Positions 1-10,747 of a stretch of DNA of 64,000 bases are shown here, piece by piece. The position numbers and the translations under genes are program-made. Every line of letters begins with the position of its first letter. Position 1 is the first letter of the stretch. The DNA comes from JACPDH01 sp041671505. Its GTDB lineage: Bacteria; Acidobacteriota; Thermoanaerobaculia; Gp7-AA8. Location of the stretch: positions 186,001-250,000 of the forward strand of contig JBAZBK010000002.1 in NCBI GenBank assembly GCA_041671505.1, in the 5' to 3' direction. The notes under the pieces were generated by a model. It ran no database searches. It saw nothing but the letters and a program-made list of their open reading frames with translations, and had not been told where the DNA came from.

Positions 1-732
1 CGTTGCCAGACGCAGCCGCTCCACGGCGTGCGCGAACCAGAGGAGCGGCAGCGCGGTGATGATGCCGGCAAGGCTCAGGAGGATGTCGGTCTTGAGATCG
101 ACGTGCCCGAACGAGAGCGCTCCCCGGCTCGCGAGCCACGCGAGGTAGCCGCCGGCGAGCGGAAGGAGAATCGTCGTCTCGATCGTGAGCCCCTCGAGAG
201 AGGGAACGCGGGCGACCTTCCGGACGAGCCCGTAGAGGCCGAAGGTGACCGCGAGCACGAGCGAAACCCACGGCAGCGACCCGACGCTCCAGGTGATCCA
301 TGCGACGCCGAAGGCGGCGATCGCGACGCTGAGCGTTTCGGTCGGCCGGAGGCGCTCGCCGAGGAGGAAGTAGCCGAAGAGCACGTTGACGAGCGGGTTG
401 ATGTAGTACCCGAGACTCGCCTGCAGAAGGTGGCCACTGCCGACGGACCAGATGAAGACGAACCAGTTGATCGCGATGAGGATCGTCGACGCGACGAGAT
501 AGATGACCATGCGCCGTTCGCGGAGCACAGCGCGAATCGAGCCCCAGCGGTTCTTCGCCGCGACGATGATCGCCAGGACGAGGACCGACCAGACGATCCT
601 GTGCGCCAGGATCTCCGGCGGGGCGACATGCCGAACCAGGCGGAAGTAAACGGCGACGAACCCCCACCAGCCGTATGCCGCGAGACCGTAGAGCAGGCCG
701 GTGACCTGGGGGGAGCGGGGGGAGGAGGACAT
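1..732 (-). CDS. rarD: EamA/RarD-family permease, partial at window edge
   Basis: Inner-membrane protein of the drug/metabolite transporter superfamily, RarD branch; the substrate is not established. I translated the minus strand from the ATG at 732: 244 codons stay open to base 1, so the C-terminus (about 50 residues by family length, roughly 290-300) lies outside the window. Visible are alternating hydrophobic helices and RarD-like segments: GLAAYGWWGFVAVYFRLV near the N-terminus, then ILAHRIVWS, NWFVFIW and LGYYINPLVNVLFGY. No strong Shine-Dalgarno precedes the ATG. It diverges from pruA across a gap holding a long hairpin. Family call is firm; transport role is inferred. Confidence 0.85.
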   Translation of the reverse strand, partial: MSSSPRSPQVTGLLYGLAAYGWWGFVAVYFRLVRHVAPPEILAHRIVWSVLVLAIIVAAKNRWGSIRAVLRERRMVIYLVASTILIAINWFVFIWSVGSGHLLQASLGYYINPLVNVLFGYFLLGERLRPTETLSVAIAAFGVAWITWSVGSLPWVSLVLAVTFGLYGLVRKVARVPSLEGLTIETTILLPLAGGYLAWLASRGALSFGHVDLKTDILLSLAGIITALPLLWFAHAVERLRLAT

Positions 733-787
733 GACCGCGGGTGAGAAGGATATCGGAGGGCAAGGGATTCCGGCATTGGGCGGCCGT

Positions 788-891
788 TTCTTCATTCTTC
801 ATTCCTCATTCTTCATTCGACATTTCGGTTTGCTAGCACGCACGGAAACCGAAATGAGGAATGTCGAATGCGGAATGAAGAATGAAGAATT
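788..891. repeat. Word-repeat hairpin, GAATGAA family
   Basis: Left arm 788-831 is built of TTCATTC words and ends in GACATTTCGGTTT. Right arm 845-891 is its imperfect reverse complement, starting AAACCGAAATG and continuing in GAATGAA words. The loop is about 13 bases. This is the only hairpin of the set with the pyrimidine-rich arm first on the plus strand. Related arms occur at 51106-51232 and 56095-56192. Confidence 0.8.
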
Positions 892-1084
892 GAACGTCCG
901 GTCGTCACACCTGCAGCGTCCACCGGGTCTGTGATGCCTTGCCCGCACACGTCCTTTTCTGCGTGAGCCGCGTCACCTTGCCTCCCCCATCGCCCCGCGA
1001 TAGCATCGCCCGGGCGAATGGCTCGCCCGCGAATCGAGGTTTGTGCGGGGCATTTGGTTTGAAGCTCGATCCAAAAGGCTCCCC

Positions 1085-1110
1085 TCTCTCAATTCTCAAT
1101 TCTCAATTTT
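1085..1110. repeat. Single word-repeat arm, AATTGAG family, upstream of pruA
   Basis: Pyrimidine-rich arm of repeated TCTCAAT words immediately upstream of the pruA ribosome binding site. Its complement lies just after pruA (2785-2817), so the gene sits between two inverted arms. Confidence 0.7.
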
Positions 1111-1138
1111 CAGTCCCCAATTCTCCTTTGGAGGCACC

Positions 1139-2773
1139 ATGGCCAACGGCATCATCCGCATTCCCACACCGGTCAACGAGCCGGTTCGCGCCTACGCTCC
1201 CGGCTCGGCCGAGAAGGCGTCGCTCAAGAAGAAGCTCAACGAGATGCTCTCGCAGGAGATCGAGATTCCGCTGATCATCGGCGGGAAGGAGATCCGCACC
1301 GGCAACATCGCCAAGGCGGTCTGCCCGTTCGACCACAAGCACGTCCTCGCGACCTACCACCAGGCGGGCGCGAAGGAAGTCGCCATGGCGATCGAAGCGT
1401 CGCAGCAGGCGTGGAAGACGTGGAGCGAGATGCCGTGGACCGATCGCGCGGCGGTGTTCCTCAAGGCCGCCGACCTGCTCGCCGGACCGTGGCGCGACAC
1501 CTGCAACGCCGCGACGATGCTGAACCAGGCGAAGACGGTCCATCAGGCCGAGATCGACGCGGCCTGCGAAATGATCGACTTCTTCCGCTTCAACGTCCAC
1601 TTCATGCAGCAGATCTACACACAGCAGCCCGACAGCGCGCCGCAGACCTGGAACTACGTCGAGTACCGCGCCCTCGAAGGCTTCGTTTTCGCGATCACAC
1701 CGTTCAACTTCAGCTCGATCGGCGGCAATCTGCCGACCTCGGCTGCAATGATGGGCAACGTCGTCCTCTGGAAGCCGGCGTCGTCGGCCGTCTACTTCGC
1801 CTACCACTTCATGAAGATGATGGAGGCGGCAGGCCTTCCTCCCGGCGTCATCAACTTCGTCCCGGGACGCGGCGGCCAGGTCGGCGATCCAGTGCTCGAG
1901 AGCCCGCACTTCGCCGGCGTCCACTTCACCGGCTCGACCGGCGTCTTCCAGGACATGTGGGCGAAGATCGGCACCAACATCGCGAAGTACAAGACCTACC
2001 CGCGCATCGTCGGAGAGACGGGCGGCAAGGACTTCATCTTCGCGCACCCGTCGGCCGACGTTCCGTCGCTCGCGACCGCGATGGTCCGCGGCGCCTTCGA
2101 GTACCAGGGGCAGAAGTGCTCCGCCGCCTCGCGCGCCTACGTGCCGAAGTCGCTCTGGCCCGCGGTGAAGAAGGACCTGCTCGCGCAGCTCGCCGAAGTG
2201 AAGATGGGAGCGCCGACCGACTTCCGCAACTTCTTCTCCGCCGTCATCGACGCCGGCGCGTACAAGACGATCAAGGGCTACATCGACTACGCGAAGGAGC
2301 ACAAGGACGTCGCGGAGATCATCGCCGGCGGCAACTGCGACGACTCGAAGGGCTACTTCATCGAGCCGACCGTCGTCGTGACGACCGACCCGAAGTTCAA
2401 GCTGATCCGCGAGGAGATCTTTGGCCCCGTGCTGACGCTCTTCGTCTACGAGGACGCGAAGCTCGACCAGACGCTCGTCGAGCTCGACACGGCGTCTGAC
2501 TACGCGCTGACCGGCGCGATCTTCGCGCAGGATCGCAATGTGATCGTCGAGCTTGCGAACAGGCTTCGCCACGCGGCCGGCAACTTCTACATCAACGACA
2601 AGCCGACCGGCGCGGTCGTCGGCCAGCAGCCATTCGGCGGCGCGCGCGCCTCGGGGACGAACGACAAGGCGGGCTCGTACGTGAACCTGCTGCGCTGGAC
2701 CTCGCTCCGGGCGATCAAAGAAAACTTCGTTCCGCCGACGCACTTCGCCTATCCGTTCATGGGCGAGGAATAG
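1139..2773 (+). CDS. pruA: L-glutamate gamma-semialdehyde (1-pyrroline-5-carboxylate) dehydrogenase
   Basis: Oxidises glutamate-5-semialdehyde, in equilibrium with 1-pyrroline-5-carboxylate, to glutamate with NAD+; second step of proline breakdown, cytosolic. The 544-residue protein is full length for the stand-alone family (ALDH4-like). It shows ALDH motifs in order: ITPFNFSSIGGN, FTGSTGVF (NAD site), GETGGKDF (general-base Glu), GQKCSAASR (catalytic Cys about 327), EEIFGPVL, and a C-terminal GGARASGTNDKAG. The start is the ATG at 1139 because GGAGG lies 5 bases upstream; an in-frame extension back to 1043 would translate the repeat and is rejected. No proline dehydrogenase gene is in the window. 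The gene is bracketed by inverted repeat arms. Confidence 0.95.
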   Translation: MANGIIRIPTPVNEPVRAYAPGSAEKASLKKKLNEMLSQEIEIPLIIGGKEIRTGNIAKAVCPFDHKHVLATYHQAGAKEVAMAIEASQQAWKTWSEMPWTDRAAVFLKAADLLAGPWRDTCNAATMLNQAKTVHQAEIDAACEMIDFFRFNVHFMQQIYTQQPDSAPQTWNYVEYRALEGFVFAITPFNFSSIGGNLPTSAAMMGNVVLWKPASSAVYFAYHFMKMMEAAGLPPGVINFVPGRGGQVGDPVLESPHFAGVHFTGSTGVFQDMWAKIGTNIAKYKTYPRIVGETGGKDFIFAHPSADVPSLATAMVRGAFEYQGQKCSAASRAYVPKSLWPAVKKDLLAQLAEVKMGAPTDFRNFFSAVIDAGAYKTIKGYIDYAKEHKDVAEIIAGGNCDDSKGYFIEPTVVVTTDPKFKLIREEIFGPVLTLFVYEDAKLDQTLVELDTASDYALTGAIFAQDRNVIVELANRLRHAAGNFYINDKPTGAVVGQQPFGGARASGTNDKAGSYVNLLRWTSLRAIKENFVPPTHFAYPFMGEE

Positions 2774-2784
2774 CCGCGGGCCCG

Positions 2785-2817
2785 GAATTGAGAATGAAAA
2801 ATTGAGAATTGAGAGAT
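2785..2817. repeat. Single word-repeat arm, AATTGAG family, downstream of pruA
   Basis: Purine-rich arm of GAATTGAGAAT-type words starting 12 bases after the pruA stop codon. It is the inverted partner of the arm at 1085-1110. Confidence 0.7.
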
Positions 2818-2828
2818 GGTGGGCCGAA

Positions 2829-2983
2829 CGGGCGAGCGCGAGCTCGCCCGTTTCGCGTTCCGGCGAGGGTTATGTGGCGCAGGCACTCCTGCCTGCGCGT
2901 CGCCGAAGGCGACATCGGGTCGCGCTGCATTTCGACGAGGCGGCGCTTCGCGCCGCGCGCAGGCAGAAGTGCCTGCGCCACAT
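2829..2983. repeat. GC-rich palindrome and inverted repeat between pruA and the esterase gene
   Basis: A short palindrome (GGGCGAGCGCGAGCTCGCCC) at about 2830-2849 is followed by a larger inverted repeat. Its left arm (about 2872-2898) reads ATGTGGCGCAGGCACTCCTG and its right arm (about 2957-2983) reads back as AGAAGTGCCTGCGCCACAT. Compact GC-rich repeats of the same general kind recur at 17604 and 50177. Confidence 0.65.
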
Positions 2984-3009
2984 CTAATGCCTTCCGCTAC
3001 CATTCGCAG

Positions 3010-4242
3010 ATGCGCATCGCCACCGTCGCGCTCGCCTTCCTGCTGCTCACCTCCCCGTTCCTGTACGCCGCTCACAAACCCTTCGCCTCGCTCGACGAGC
3101 TCGATCGGGCGATCGCGGGGGTCGCGAACGGGAAGAGCGCGGAGCTGTTCTGGAATCGCGTCCTCGCGGAGAAGCGGATGCCGCTCGTCTTCGACAAGAC
3201 GGCCGTCTTCCTCTACCGCGGACCCGGCAAGATCGTCGAGTGGCGCGGCGATCATGTCGGGTGGAGCCCGAGCGAAGAGGCGAAGGGGAAACGCATCGGG
3301 AAGAGCGACGTCTGGCAGTACCGCCGCACGTTCGACCTCGACGCGCGCGTCGACTACAAGATCGTGGTAGACGGGGATCGCTGGCTGCTCGATGACCTCA
3401 ATCCTCACGCGCAGGTCGGCGGTTACGGCCCTAACTCCGAGCTCAGGATGCCAGAGTGGGCGCCCTCCCCGCTCGTCGAGCGCTCCGCGGCGATTCCGCG
3501 CGGCACGCTGTCTCCCGAAAGGAAGCTCGCGAGCGAGGCGCTCGGCTACGAGGTCGGGTACCGCGTCTACACGCCCGCGGGCTTCACGGGCAGCGAGAAG
3601 GAGCTCCCTTCTCTCTACGTGACCGATGGCTCCGACTACTGGCGCGACGACATGGGGGCGCTCGTCATCGTTCTCGACAACCTCATCGCGTCGAAGCGGC
3701 TGGCGCCGCTGGTCGCCGTCTTCGTCGACCCGTGGGACCGGCGGAACGGCACGAACCGGAGAGAGAGCGAGTACATCCCGCCACCCGATGGCACCTGCCG
3801 TTATTGCGACTTCCTCATTGGCGAGCTCGTGCCGCTCGTCGACGGCAGCTACCCCACCGCACGCGCGGCCGGGTCTCGCGCGATTCTCGGAACGTCGTTA
3901 GGCGGCCTGATCGCCACGGTCCTGACAACGAGGCACCGCGACGTCTTCGGCCTCGCCGGAATCCAGAGCCCCGCCTACTGGCCGGCCGGCGGCGCGGTGA
4001 CGCTTCTCGAGGGGAGCGACGCGACGCCCGCGCGCGCCGTCATCGACATCGGGAGTTACGAGGGCCCCGAGGCGATCGCCGATGCGAATCGGGCGAAAGC
4101 GATCCTCGAATCGCGGGGGACGACGGTCGCCTGGCTCGAGCCGCACGACGGCCACTCGTGGGGACACTGGCGGGCGACGGTGGACGACGTGGTGGTGTTT
4201 CTGTTTGAAGGCAGGCGAGAGGCGAAGGGCGAGAGGCGATGA
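3010..4242 (+). CDS. Secreted Fes/enterochelin-esterase-like hydrolase
   Basis: Alpha/beta-hydrolase of the esterase D group (PF00756) with an N-terminal sheet domain as in iron-enterobactin esterase; the true ester substrate is unknown. 410 residues: signal peptide (about 1-20, ending LYAA), an N-terminal region with VEWRGDHVGW, then the hydrolase core with LYVTDGSDYW, nucleophile elbow GTSLGG and C-terminal HDGHSWGHW carrying the likely catalytic His. The ATG at 3010 is chosen because it begins the signal peptide; the upstream extension is repeat sequence. The last residues (GRREAKGERR) and the stop codon are encoded by the adjoining word repeat, so the repeat appears to have replaced the original 3' end. 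Confidence 0.8.
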   Translation: MRIATVALAFLLLTSPFLYAAHKPFASLDELDRAIAGVANGKSAELFWNRVLAEKRMPLVFDKTAVFLYRGPGKIVEWRGDHVGWSPSEEAKGKRIGKSDVWQYRRTFDLDARVDYKIVVDGDRWLLDDLNPHAQVGGYGPNSELRMPEWAPSPLVERSAAIPRGTLSPERKLASEALGYEVGYRVYTPAGFTGSEKELPSLYVTDGSDYWRDDMGALVIVLDNLIASKRLAPLVAVFVDPWDRRNGTNRRESEYIPPPDGTCRYCDFLIGELVPLVDGSYPTARAAGSRAILGTSLGGLIATVLTTRHRDVFGLAGIQSPAYWPAGGAVTLLEGSDATPARAVIDIGSYEGPEAIADANRAKAILESRGTTVAWLEPHDGHSWGHWRATVDDVVVFLFEGRREAKGERR

Positions 4243-4410
4243 GTAGGCAGTCAGGAGAGCGACGGCAGCGAGGAGAGAAAAGGCAGGACCGAGAGAAGAG
4301 TTAAGAATCGCACCGCAACCGACTCTCAACTCTTTTCTCTTCTCTCTTAACTCTTCTCTGCCGCTGACCCGATCGGCCTGCTCATCGCCTCTCGCCTCTA
4401 GCCTGCCTAC
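4211..4410. repeat. Nested word-repeat hairpin between convergent genes
   Basis: Outer arms at 4211-4250 (GGCGAGAGGCGA words) and about 4379-4410 (complementary). Inner arms include AGAGAAGAGTTAAGA near 4293 and its exact complement TCTTAACTCTTCTCT near 4345. The outer arms overlap the 3' ends of both flanking genes and contain the esterase stop codon (4240-4242) and the oxygenase stop codon (4407-4409). A bidirectional terminator role is possible but there are no classical T-runs. The same outer word family returns at 56003-56263. Confidence 0.8.
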
Positions 4411-5027
4411 CCCACCACCCTCAACGACCGCCGCCTGAACCATCCCGTGAGCGAGTAGCGCTCGCGGCTCGAGACGAGGACCTCGTGCGGGACGCTGTCG
4501 CTGCGGAAAACGACCATCGTTCCGGCTTCGGGGAGGACGTCGACGGGGCCGCCGAGGACGTGGAGGCGCAGCGCGCCGCCGTCTTCGTCGTGCCAGTCGT
4601 CGTTGAGGTAGAGGGTGCAGGAGATCATCCGCTCGTCGGAAGCCTCGAGGCGGTCGACATGCGTCTTGTAGAACGCGCCCGGGGCGTAGATGGCGAACTG
4701 CGCTTCGAACGAAACGAGGCTGAGGAAGAGCTCGCGGTTCAGGTCGCCCTGAAGCTCCTCGGTCGCGTGCCAGTACGCCTGTTGCGCAGGAGTCGCCTCG
4801 GAGGGGTCGATCCAGCGGATCCGGTCGCCCCGGATCGCGTTCTCGACCTCGTGGTCGGCTCCGCGGCCCACGCCCGCCTCATGGAAGCGATCCGCCGCCA
4901 TTCCTTCACGCGCTTCGTCACGAAGCTGAGTGACCACGTCGCGCGGGAGGAAATCCCGCAGCACCGTCCACCCACGCGTCGCAAGCTCGGAAACCGTCCG
5001 GTCACTCCACGGAACTATGGTCATCAT
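4407..5027 (-). CDS. 2-oxoglutarate/Fe(II)-dependent oxygenase, prolyl-4-hydroxylase type
   Basis: Predicted cytosolic dioxygenase that couples oxidation of 2-oxoglutarate to hydroxylation of an unknown substrate. About 206 residues. Iron-binding triad: His and Asp of KTHVDRLEA and the distal His of SVPHEV; the Arg of ERYSLTGWFR is placed to bind 2-oxoglutarate. The spacing and the LYLNDDW..EDGGALRL sheet fit the P4H-like PF13640 fold. The start at 5027 is the first ATG after a GAGGG about 6 bases away; an extension to 5057 is possible but has no such signal. It converges on the esterase gene through a nested hairpin. Confidence 0.85.
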   Translation of the reverse strand: MMTIVPWSDRTVSELATRGWTVLRDFLPRDVVTQLRDEAREGMAADRFHEAGVGRGADHEVENAIRGDRIRWIDPSEATPAQQAYWHATEELQGDLNRELFLSLVSFEAQFAIYAPGAFYKTHVDRLEASDERMISCTLYLNDDWHDEDGGALRLHVLGGPVDVLPEAGTMVVFRSDSVPHEVLVSSRERYSLTGWFRRRSLRVVG

Positions 5028-5131
5028 CACACCCTCGCGCCGGGGCCGGGCGCCCATCCGGGACGAGAAAGATGCGCCCTATGAAACAAAGTGTCAAGTG
5101 AGGGAGCGGTGACGGAGGTTGAAAGGCCGAC

Positions 5132-5228
5132 GTGAGAAGTTAGAACGTAGAACTCAGAATCCAGAAAGGGAACGCTGCCTTCGAGCCCCTTTTCTGGATT
5201 CTGAGTTCTAACTTCTACGTTCTCACTT
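5132..5228. repeat. Word-repeat hairpin, AGAACTCAGAATCCAGAA family
   Basis: Left arm 5132-5170 starts GTGAGAAGTTAGAACGTAGA. Right arm about 5186-5228 is its near-complete reverse complement, ending TTCTACGTTCTCAC. The loop is about 15 bases. It lies between ftsK (ends 5303) and the downstream oxygenase gene, both on the minus strand. Confidence 0.85.
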
Positions 5229-5302
5229 CAGGGTTCTGTTACTGAACCTGCAAAGGTGCCACGGCCGGAGCGCCGCCGGCGGATTCAAACGACCCTTCCG
5301 CC

Positions 5303-7906
<2,604 letters not shown>

Positions 7907-7947
7907 GGCGAACTAAGAATAGCAGATGGAAGGGGATGGAGAGAAGC

Positions 7948-8230
7948 GAATTGAGAATTGGGAATTGAGAATTGAGAGATGGCGGGGGCATGGGCAGCGA
8001 CGAGACGTCGAGGTTGCGAGGTTGGGTGGAAGGCCGGGATCGGGCAGCGACGTCAAAGGCCGGGCTCGGGATCGGGCTCGGGATCGGAAGTCAAAGGCCG
8101 GGCGCGGGCCCGGGCGCGTTCACGTTCACGGGATCGAGCTCGCCTCCACGCACTTCGCACCGTTCTCACGGTCCCGATGTTCAGCCCTCGAATTCGGTAC
8201 TACCATCTCTCAATTCTCAATTCTCAATTC
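7948..8230. repeat. Split word-repeat hairpin with a low-complexity loop
   Basis: Purine arm 7948-7982 (GAATTGAGAATTGG-type words, ending GAGATGG). Complementary pyrimidine arm 8203-8230 (starting CCATCTCTCAATTC). The 220-base loop is itself low complexity, with GGCTCGGGATC units and GTCAAAGGCCGGG twice (near 8054 and 8091). It fills almost the whole 332-base gap between ftsK and the divergent methyltransferase; no gene is seen inside. Confidence 0.8.
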
Positions 8231-8238
8231 GAAAGCCG

Positions 8239-8964
8239 ATGACAGACTTCACGAACGTATACGAAGACGCCGCGCGGGCCGCGGCGTACGACAAGCTCGA
8301 GTTTCCGGGGACCTATTACCTCGCCTACCGCGACCTTCCGGCCATTTTCGAAAAGCATGCCGCCGGGAAAGTGGCGCTCGATTTCGGCTGCGGCACCGGG
8401 CGATCGACGCGTTTCCTCGAACGCCACGGATTCGAGACGACCGGCGTCGACATTTCTGCGGAGATGGTCCGGCGCGCGCGGGAGCGCGATCCGCAGGGCG
8501 ACTACCGCGTGGTCGCCGACGGCGACCTCTCGTCGCTCCCCGCAGAGTCGTTCGACCTGGCGCTCGCGGCGTTCACCTTCGACAACATCCCGACCGAGCC
8601 GCTGAAGGTCTCCCTCTTCACGCAGCTCGGCCGTCTCCTCAAGTCGAGCGGGAGGATCGTCGCGCTCGTCTCGGCACCCGAGATCTACACGCACGAGTGG
8701 GCGTCGTTCACGACGAAGGACTTCCCGGAGAACGCACGGGCGAAGGCGGGCGACAGGGTGAAGATCATCATGACCGACGTCGACGACCGGAGGCCGGTCG
8801 AGGACGTCGTCTGGCCCGACGCCGACTACCGCCGCGTCTTCGCGGCGGCGGAACTCGAGGTCGTCGACGTCGTCCGCCCGCTCGGACACGAGTCGGAGCC
8901 GTTCGCCTGGGTCAGCGAGACGACGGTCGCTCCCTGGACGATTCACGCGCTCGGCCGCGGTTAG
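8239..8964 (+). CDS. Class I SAM-dependent methyltransferase
   Basis: Small-molecule methyltransferase of unknown substrate, 241 residues. Motif I is ALDFGCGTGRS (SAM glycine loop), followed by GVDIS, and by DLALAAFTFDNIP and LLKSSGRIV as in Methyltransf_11/25 proteins. The ATG at 8239 follows directly on the repeat arm; longer in-frame starts would translate the repeats. No convincing Shine-Dalgarno. The stop codon lies inside a GTTAGGC heptamer. The gene stands alone between repeats, so context says nothing about substrate. Confidence 0.8.
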   Translation: MTDFTNVYEDAARAAAYDKLEFPGTYYLAYRDLPAIFEKHAAGKVALDFGCGTGRSTRFLERHGFETTGVDISAEMVRRARERDPQGDYRVVADGDLSSLPAESFDLALAAFTFDNIPTEPLKVSLFTQLGRLLKSSGRIVALVSAPEIYTHEWASFTTKDFPENARAKAGDRVKIIMTDVDDRRPVEDVVWPDADYRRVFAAAELEVVDVVRPLGHESEPFAWVSETTVAPWTIHALGRG

Positions 8965-8975
8965 GCCATGCGGAT

Positions 8976-9142
8976 TTGTCGTCCCGACGACTGACCCCGC
9001 GAAGCGGGGGAAGAAGGAGGGACCTCGCAGGATGGTACTCACATGCCACGAGGAAGGGCGTCCGCGACGATCCCCATCTGTACCAGCCTGCGAGATCCCT
9101 CCTCCCTCTCCCGCTCTGCGGGATCGGTCGTCGGGATGACAA
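8976..9142. repeat. GTCATCCC-type inverted-repeat element, copy 1
   Basis: About 165 bases, starting TGTCGTCCCGACGAC and ending GTCGTCGGGATGACAA, with inner complementary blocks GGAGGGACCTCGCAGGATGG and GCCTGCGAGATCCCTCCTCC. It closely matches the element at 11403-11553. No coding capacity; it looks like a REP- or MITE-like passenger element. Confidence 0.85.
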
Positions 9143-9223
9143 TCCAGACGACTATGGCTATTGGCGCGAGCGCTCCCGCCGCTTAAGGCTCATCTCCTCG
9201 CGCGTCGGGTCGGAGCGGGCGCC

Positions 9224-10735
9224 TCACCGCCTCGCCGGCACGCACGCGGGCTTGAAGCCGGCGGCGCACGCCTTCTCGTAGAGAGCCTTCGCACGGGCGT
9301 GGTCCTTTTCGACGCCGTCGCCCTTCTCGTAGAGGCTCGCGAGGGCGTCGCATGCTTCCGCGTCGTCGAAGTCGCACGCAAGCAGGTAGTAATCGGCCGC
9401 GCGCGCCATGTCGGGCTCCACGCCCATGCCGACCGCGTAGATCACCGCGGCGTTGTAGCAACCGAAGGGATCGCTCCCCTCGCAGCCGCGCGCGGAGTAG
9501 TCGAGCCCCTTCTTCGCGTCGGCCGCGACTCCGCGGCCGGTCAGGTACATGGAGCCGAGGAGCGAGCAGGCGTGCCAGCGACTGTCGCCCGGGTTGACGT
9601 CGTCCGGATCGACATCGTCCTGGCAGGCGGCCAGCAGGATCTCCTCGGCGCGCTTCGGATCGGCCTCGACGCCGATTCCGTCGCGGTACGCGAGCCCGAG
9701 GTTGACGCAGCCGCGCCTGTTAGGCTTCTGGCAGCTCGTGCCTTCGCAGCCGCGCCGGTAGAGATCGACGCCGTGAACCTCGTCTTTCGCAACTCCCTCG
9801 CCGTACTGGTAGTACCAGCCGAGGTCGGTGCAGGCGGTGGCGCTGCCGTCGCGGCAGCCCTGCTCGTACGCGATGATCGCGCGATCCTTATCGCCGGCAA
9901 CCCCGCGGCCGTCGCGGTACATGATGCCGACGTTGTAGCAGCCCTTCGCGTCGCCGAGCTCGCAGGCCCTCATGTAGATCGGCGTCGACATCGCGTCGTC
10001 GCGCTCGACGAGCGTGCCGGTGGCGTACATGTAGGCGAGATGCGCGCAGCCTGCGCCGCTTCCGAGCTCGCAGGCGCGCGCCAGCATGCGGACGACCTTC
10101 ACCGCCGGCGCCTTCTCGTCGAGCAGGTGGTAACCGAGGTACGCGCAGGCTTCGGCGGCGCCTCCGTCGCACGCCTGGCGGTAGAGCGCGCGGGCGACCC
10201 CCTGGTCGCGCTCGATCCCGCTGCCGCTCCACCTCGCCCAGGCAAGCCGGAAACAGGCCTTCGCGCTGCCCGCGTCGCAGGCGGCATTCAGAAAGGCGTT
10301 CTGCTCGACCGGCACGATCCGGAGAGTCGACGTTCCCGCGTCGCGAAGCAGCTCGAGCTCCACGGGCGCGCACGAGAGCGCGAAGAGCGCTTCGGTTGCA
10401 TCGCAGGCATTCGAGACGTTCCGATCGCCGACGCGGACGATCACGTCTCCCTGCTTCACCCCCGCCTTCTCCGCCGGGCTGCCGGGAAGGACGTCATCGA
10501 CCGCGGCACCCGTCACCCCGGCGCCCAGCGACCGGCTCGCGCGAAGCGCGAACGAGATGTCGGTGGGCTCGATGCCGGTCGTGCCGCGTGTGCAGAGAGT
10601 GGTGGCGCCCTTCGGCGTCGCGGGAGGGATCGTCGCGCAGGCAACCGTGAAGAGCGTGACGGCCGAAGCGACGACACAGGGGGGCAGGCGGATTGATCTG
10701 GTCACGCCGCAATCGTATCCGTTCGCGCCGAACAT
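9224..10735 (-). CDS. Cysteine-rich PDZ + Sel1-repeat lipoprotein
   Basis: Predicted periplasmic or outer-membrane scaffold of 503 residues. The N-terminus is a signal peptide with a lipobox-like VTLFTVAC. A PDZ-like domain follows (about 60-145; VLPGSPAEKAGVKQGDVIV). Then come about ten Sel1/TPR-like units, most carrying a C-x7-C pair (for example ACDAGSAKAC and ACELGDAKGC), the pattern of disulphide-linked Helicobacter cysteine-rich proteins. Two central units contain insertions. The ATG at 10735 has GGGAG 8 bases upstream, next to the stop codon of the DUF1697 gene 12 bases away, so the two are probably co-transcribed; a GTG at 10705 would also give a good signal peptide. Partner unknown. 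Confidence 0.85.
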   Translation of the reverse strand: MFGANGYDCGVTRSIRLPPCVVASAVTLFTVACATIPPATPKGATTLCTRGTTGIEPTDISFALRASRSLGAGVTGAAVDDVLPGSPAEKAGVKQGDVIVRVGDRNVSNACDATEALFALSCAPVELELLRDAGTSTLRIVPVEQNAFLNAACDAGSAKACFRLAWARWSGSGIERDQGVARALYRQACDGGAAEACAYLGYHLLDEKAPAVKVVRMLARACELGSGAGCAHLAYMYATGTLVERDDAMSTPIYMRACELGDAKGCYNVGIMYRDGRGVAGDKDRAIIAYEQGCRDGSATACTDLGWYYQYGEGVAKDEVHGVDLYRRGCEGTSCQKPNRRGCVNLGLAYRDGIGVEADPKRAEEILLAACQDDVDPDDVNPGDSRWHACSLLGSMYLTGRGVAADAKKGLDYSARGCEGSDPFGCYNAAVIYAVGMGVEPDMARAADYYLLACDFDDAEACDALASLYEKGDGVEKDHARAKALYEKACAAGFKPACVPARR

Positions 10736-10747
10736 CGGAACGTCTCC

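Larger units (their letters stand above)
733..1138. other. 406-base gap between rarD and pruA
   Basis: Divergent gap. It holds one long hairpin (788-891), about 190 bases with no gene or motif I recognise, and one pyrimidine-rich word-repeat arm (1085-1110) just before the pruA ribosome binding site. Short ORFs here are made of repeat sequence and are not credible genes. Confidence 0.7.

Noticed and set aside
28..776. Open frames on either strand at the left edge (28-744 plus, 75-776 minus)
   Set aside because: The minus-strand frame from 732 encodes a clear RarD permease; the other frames are Arg/Ser/Glu-rich shadows of it.
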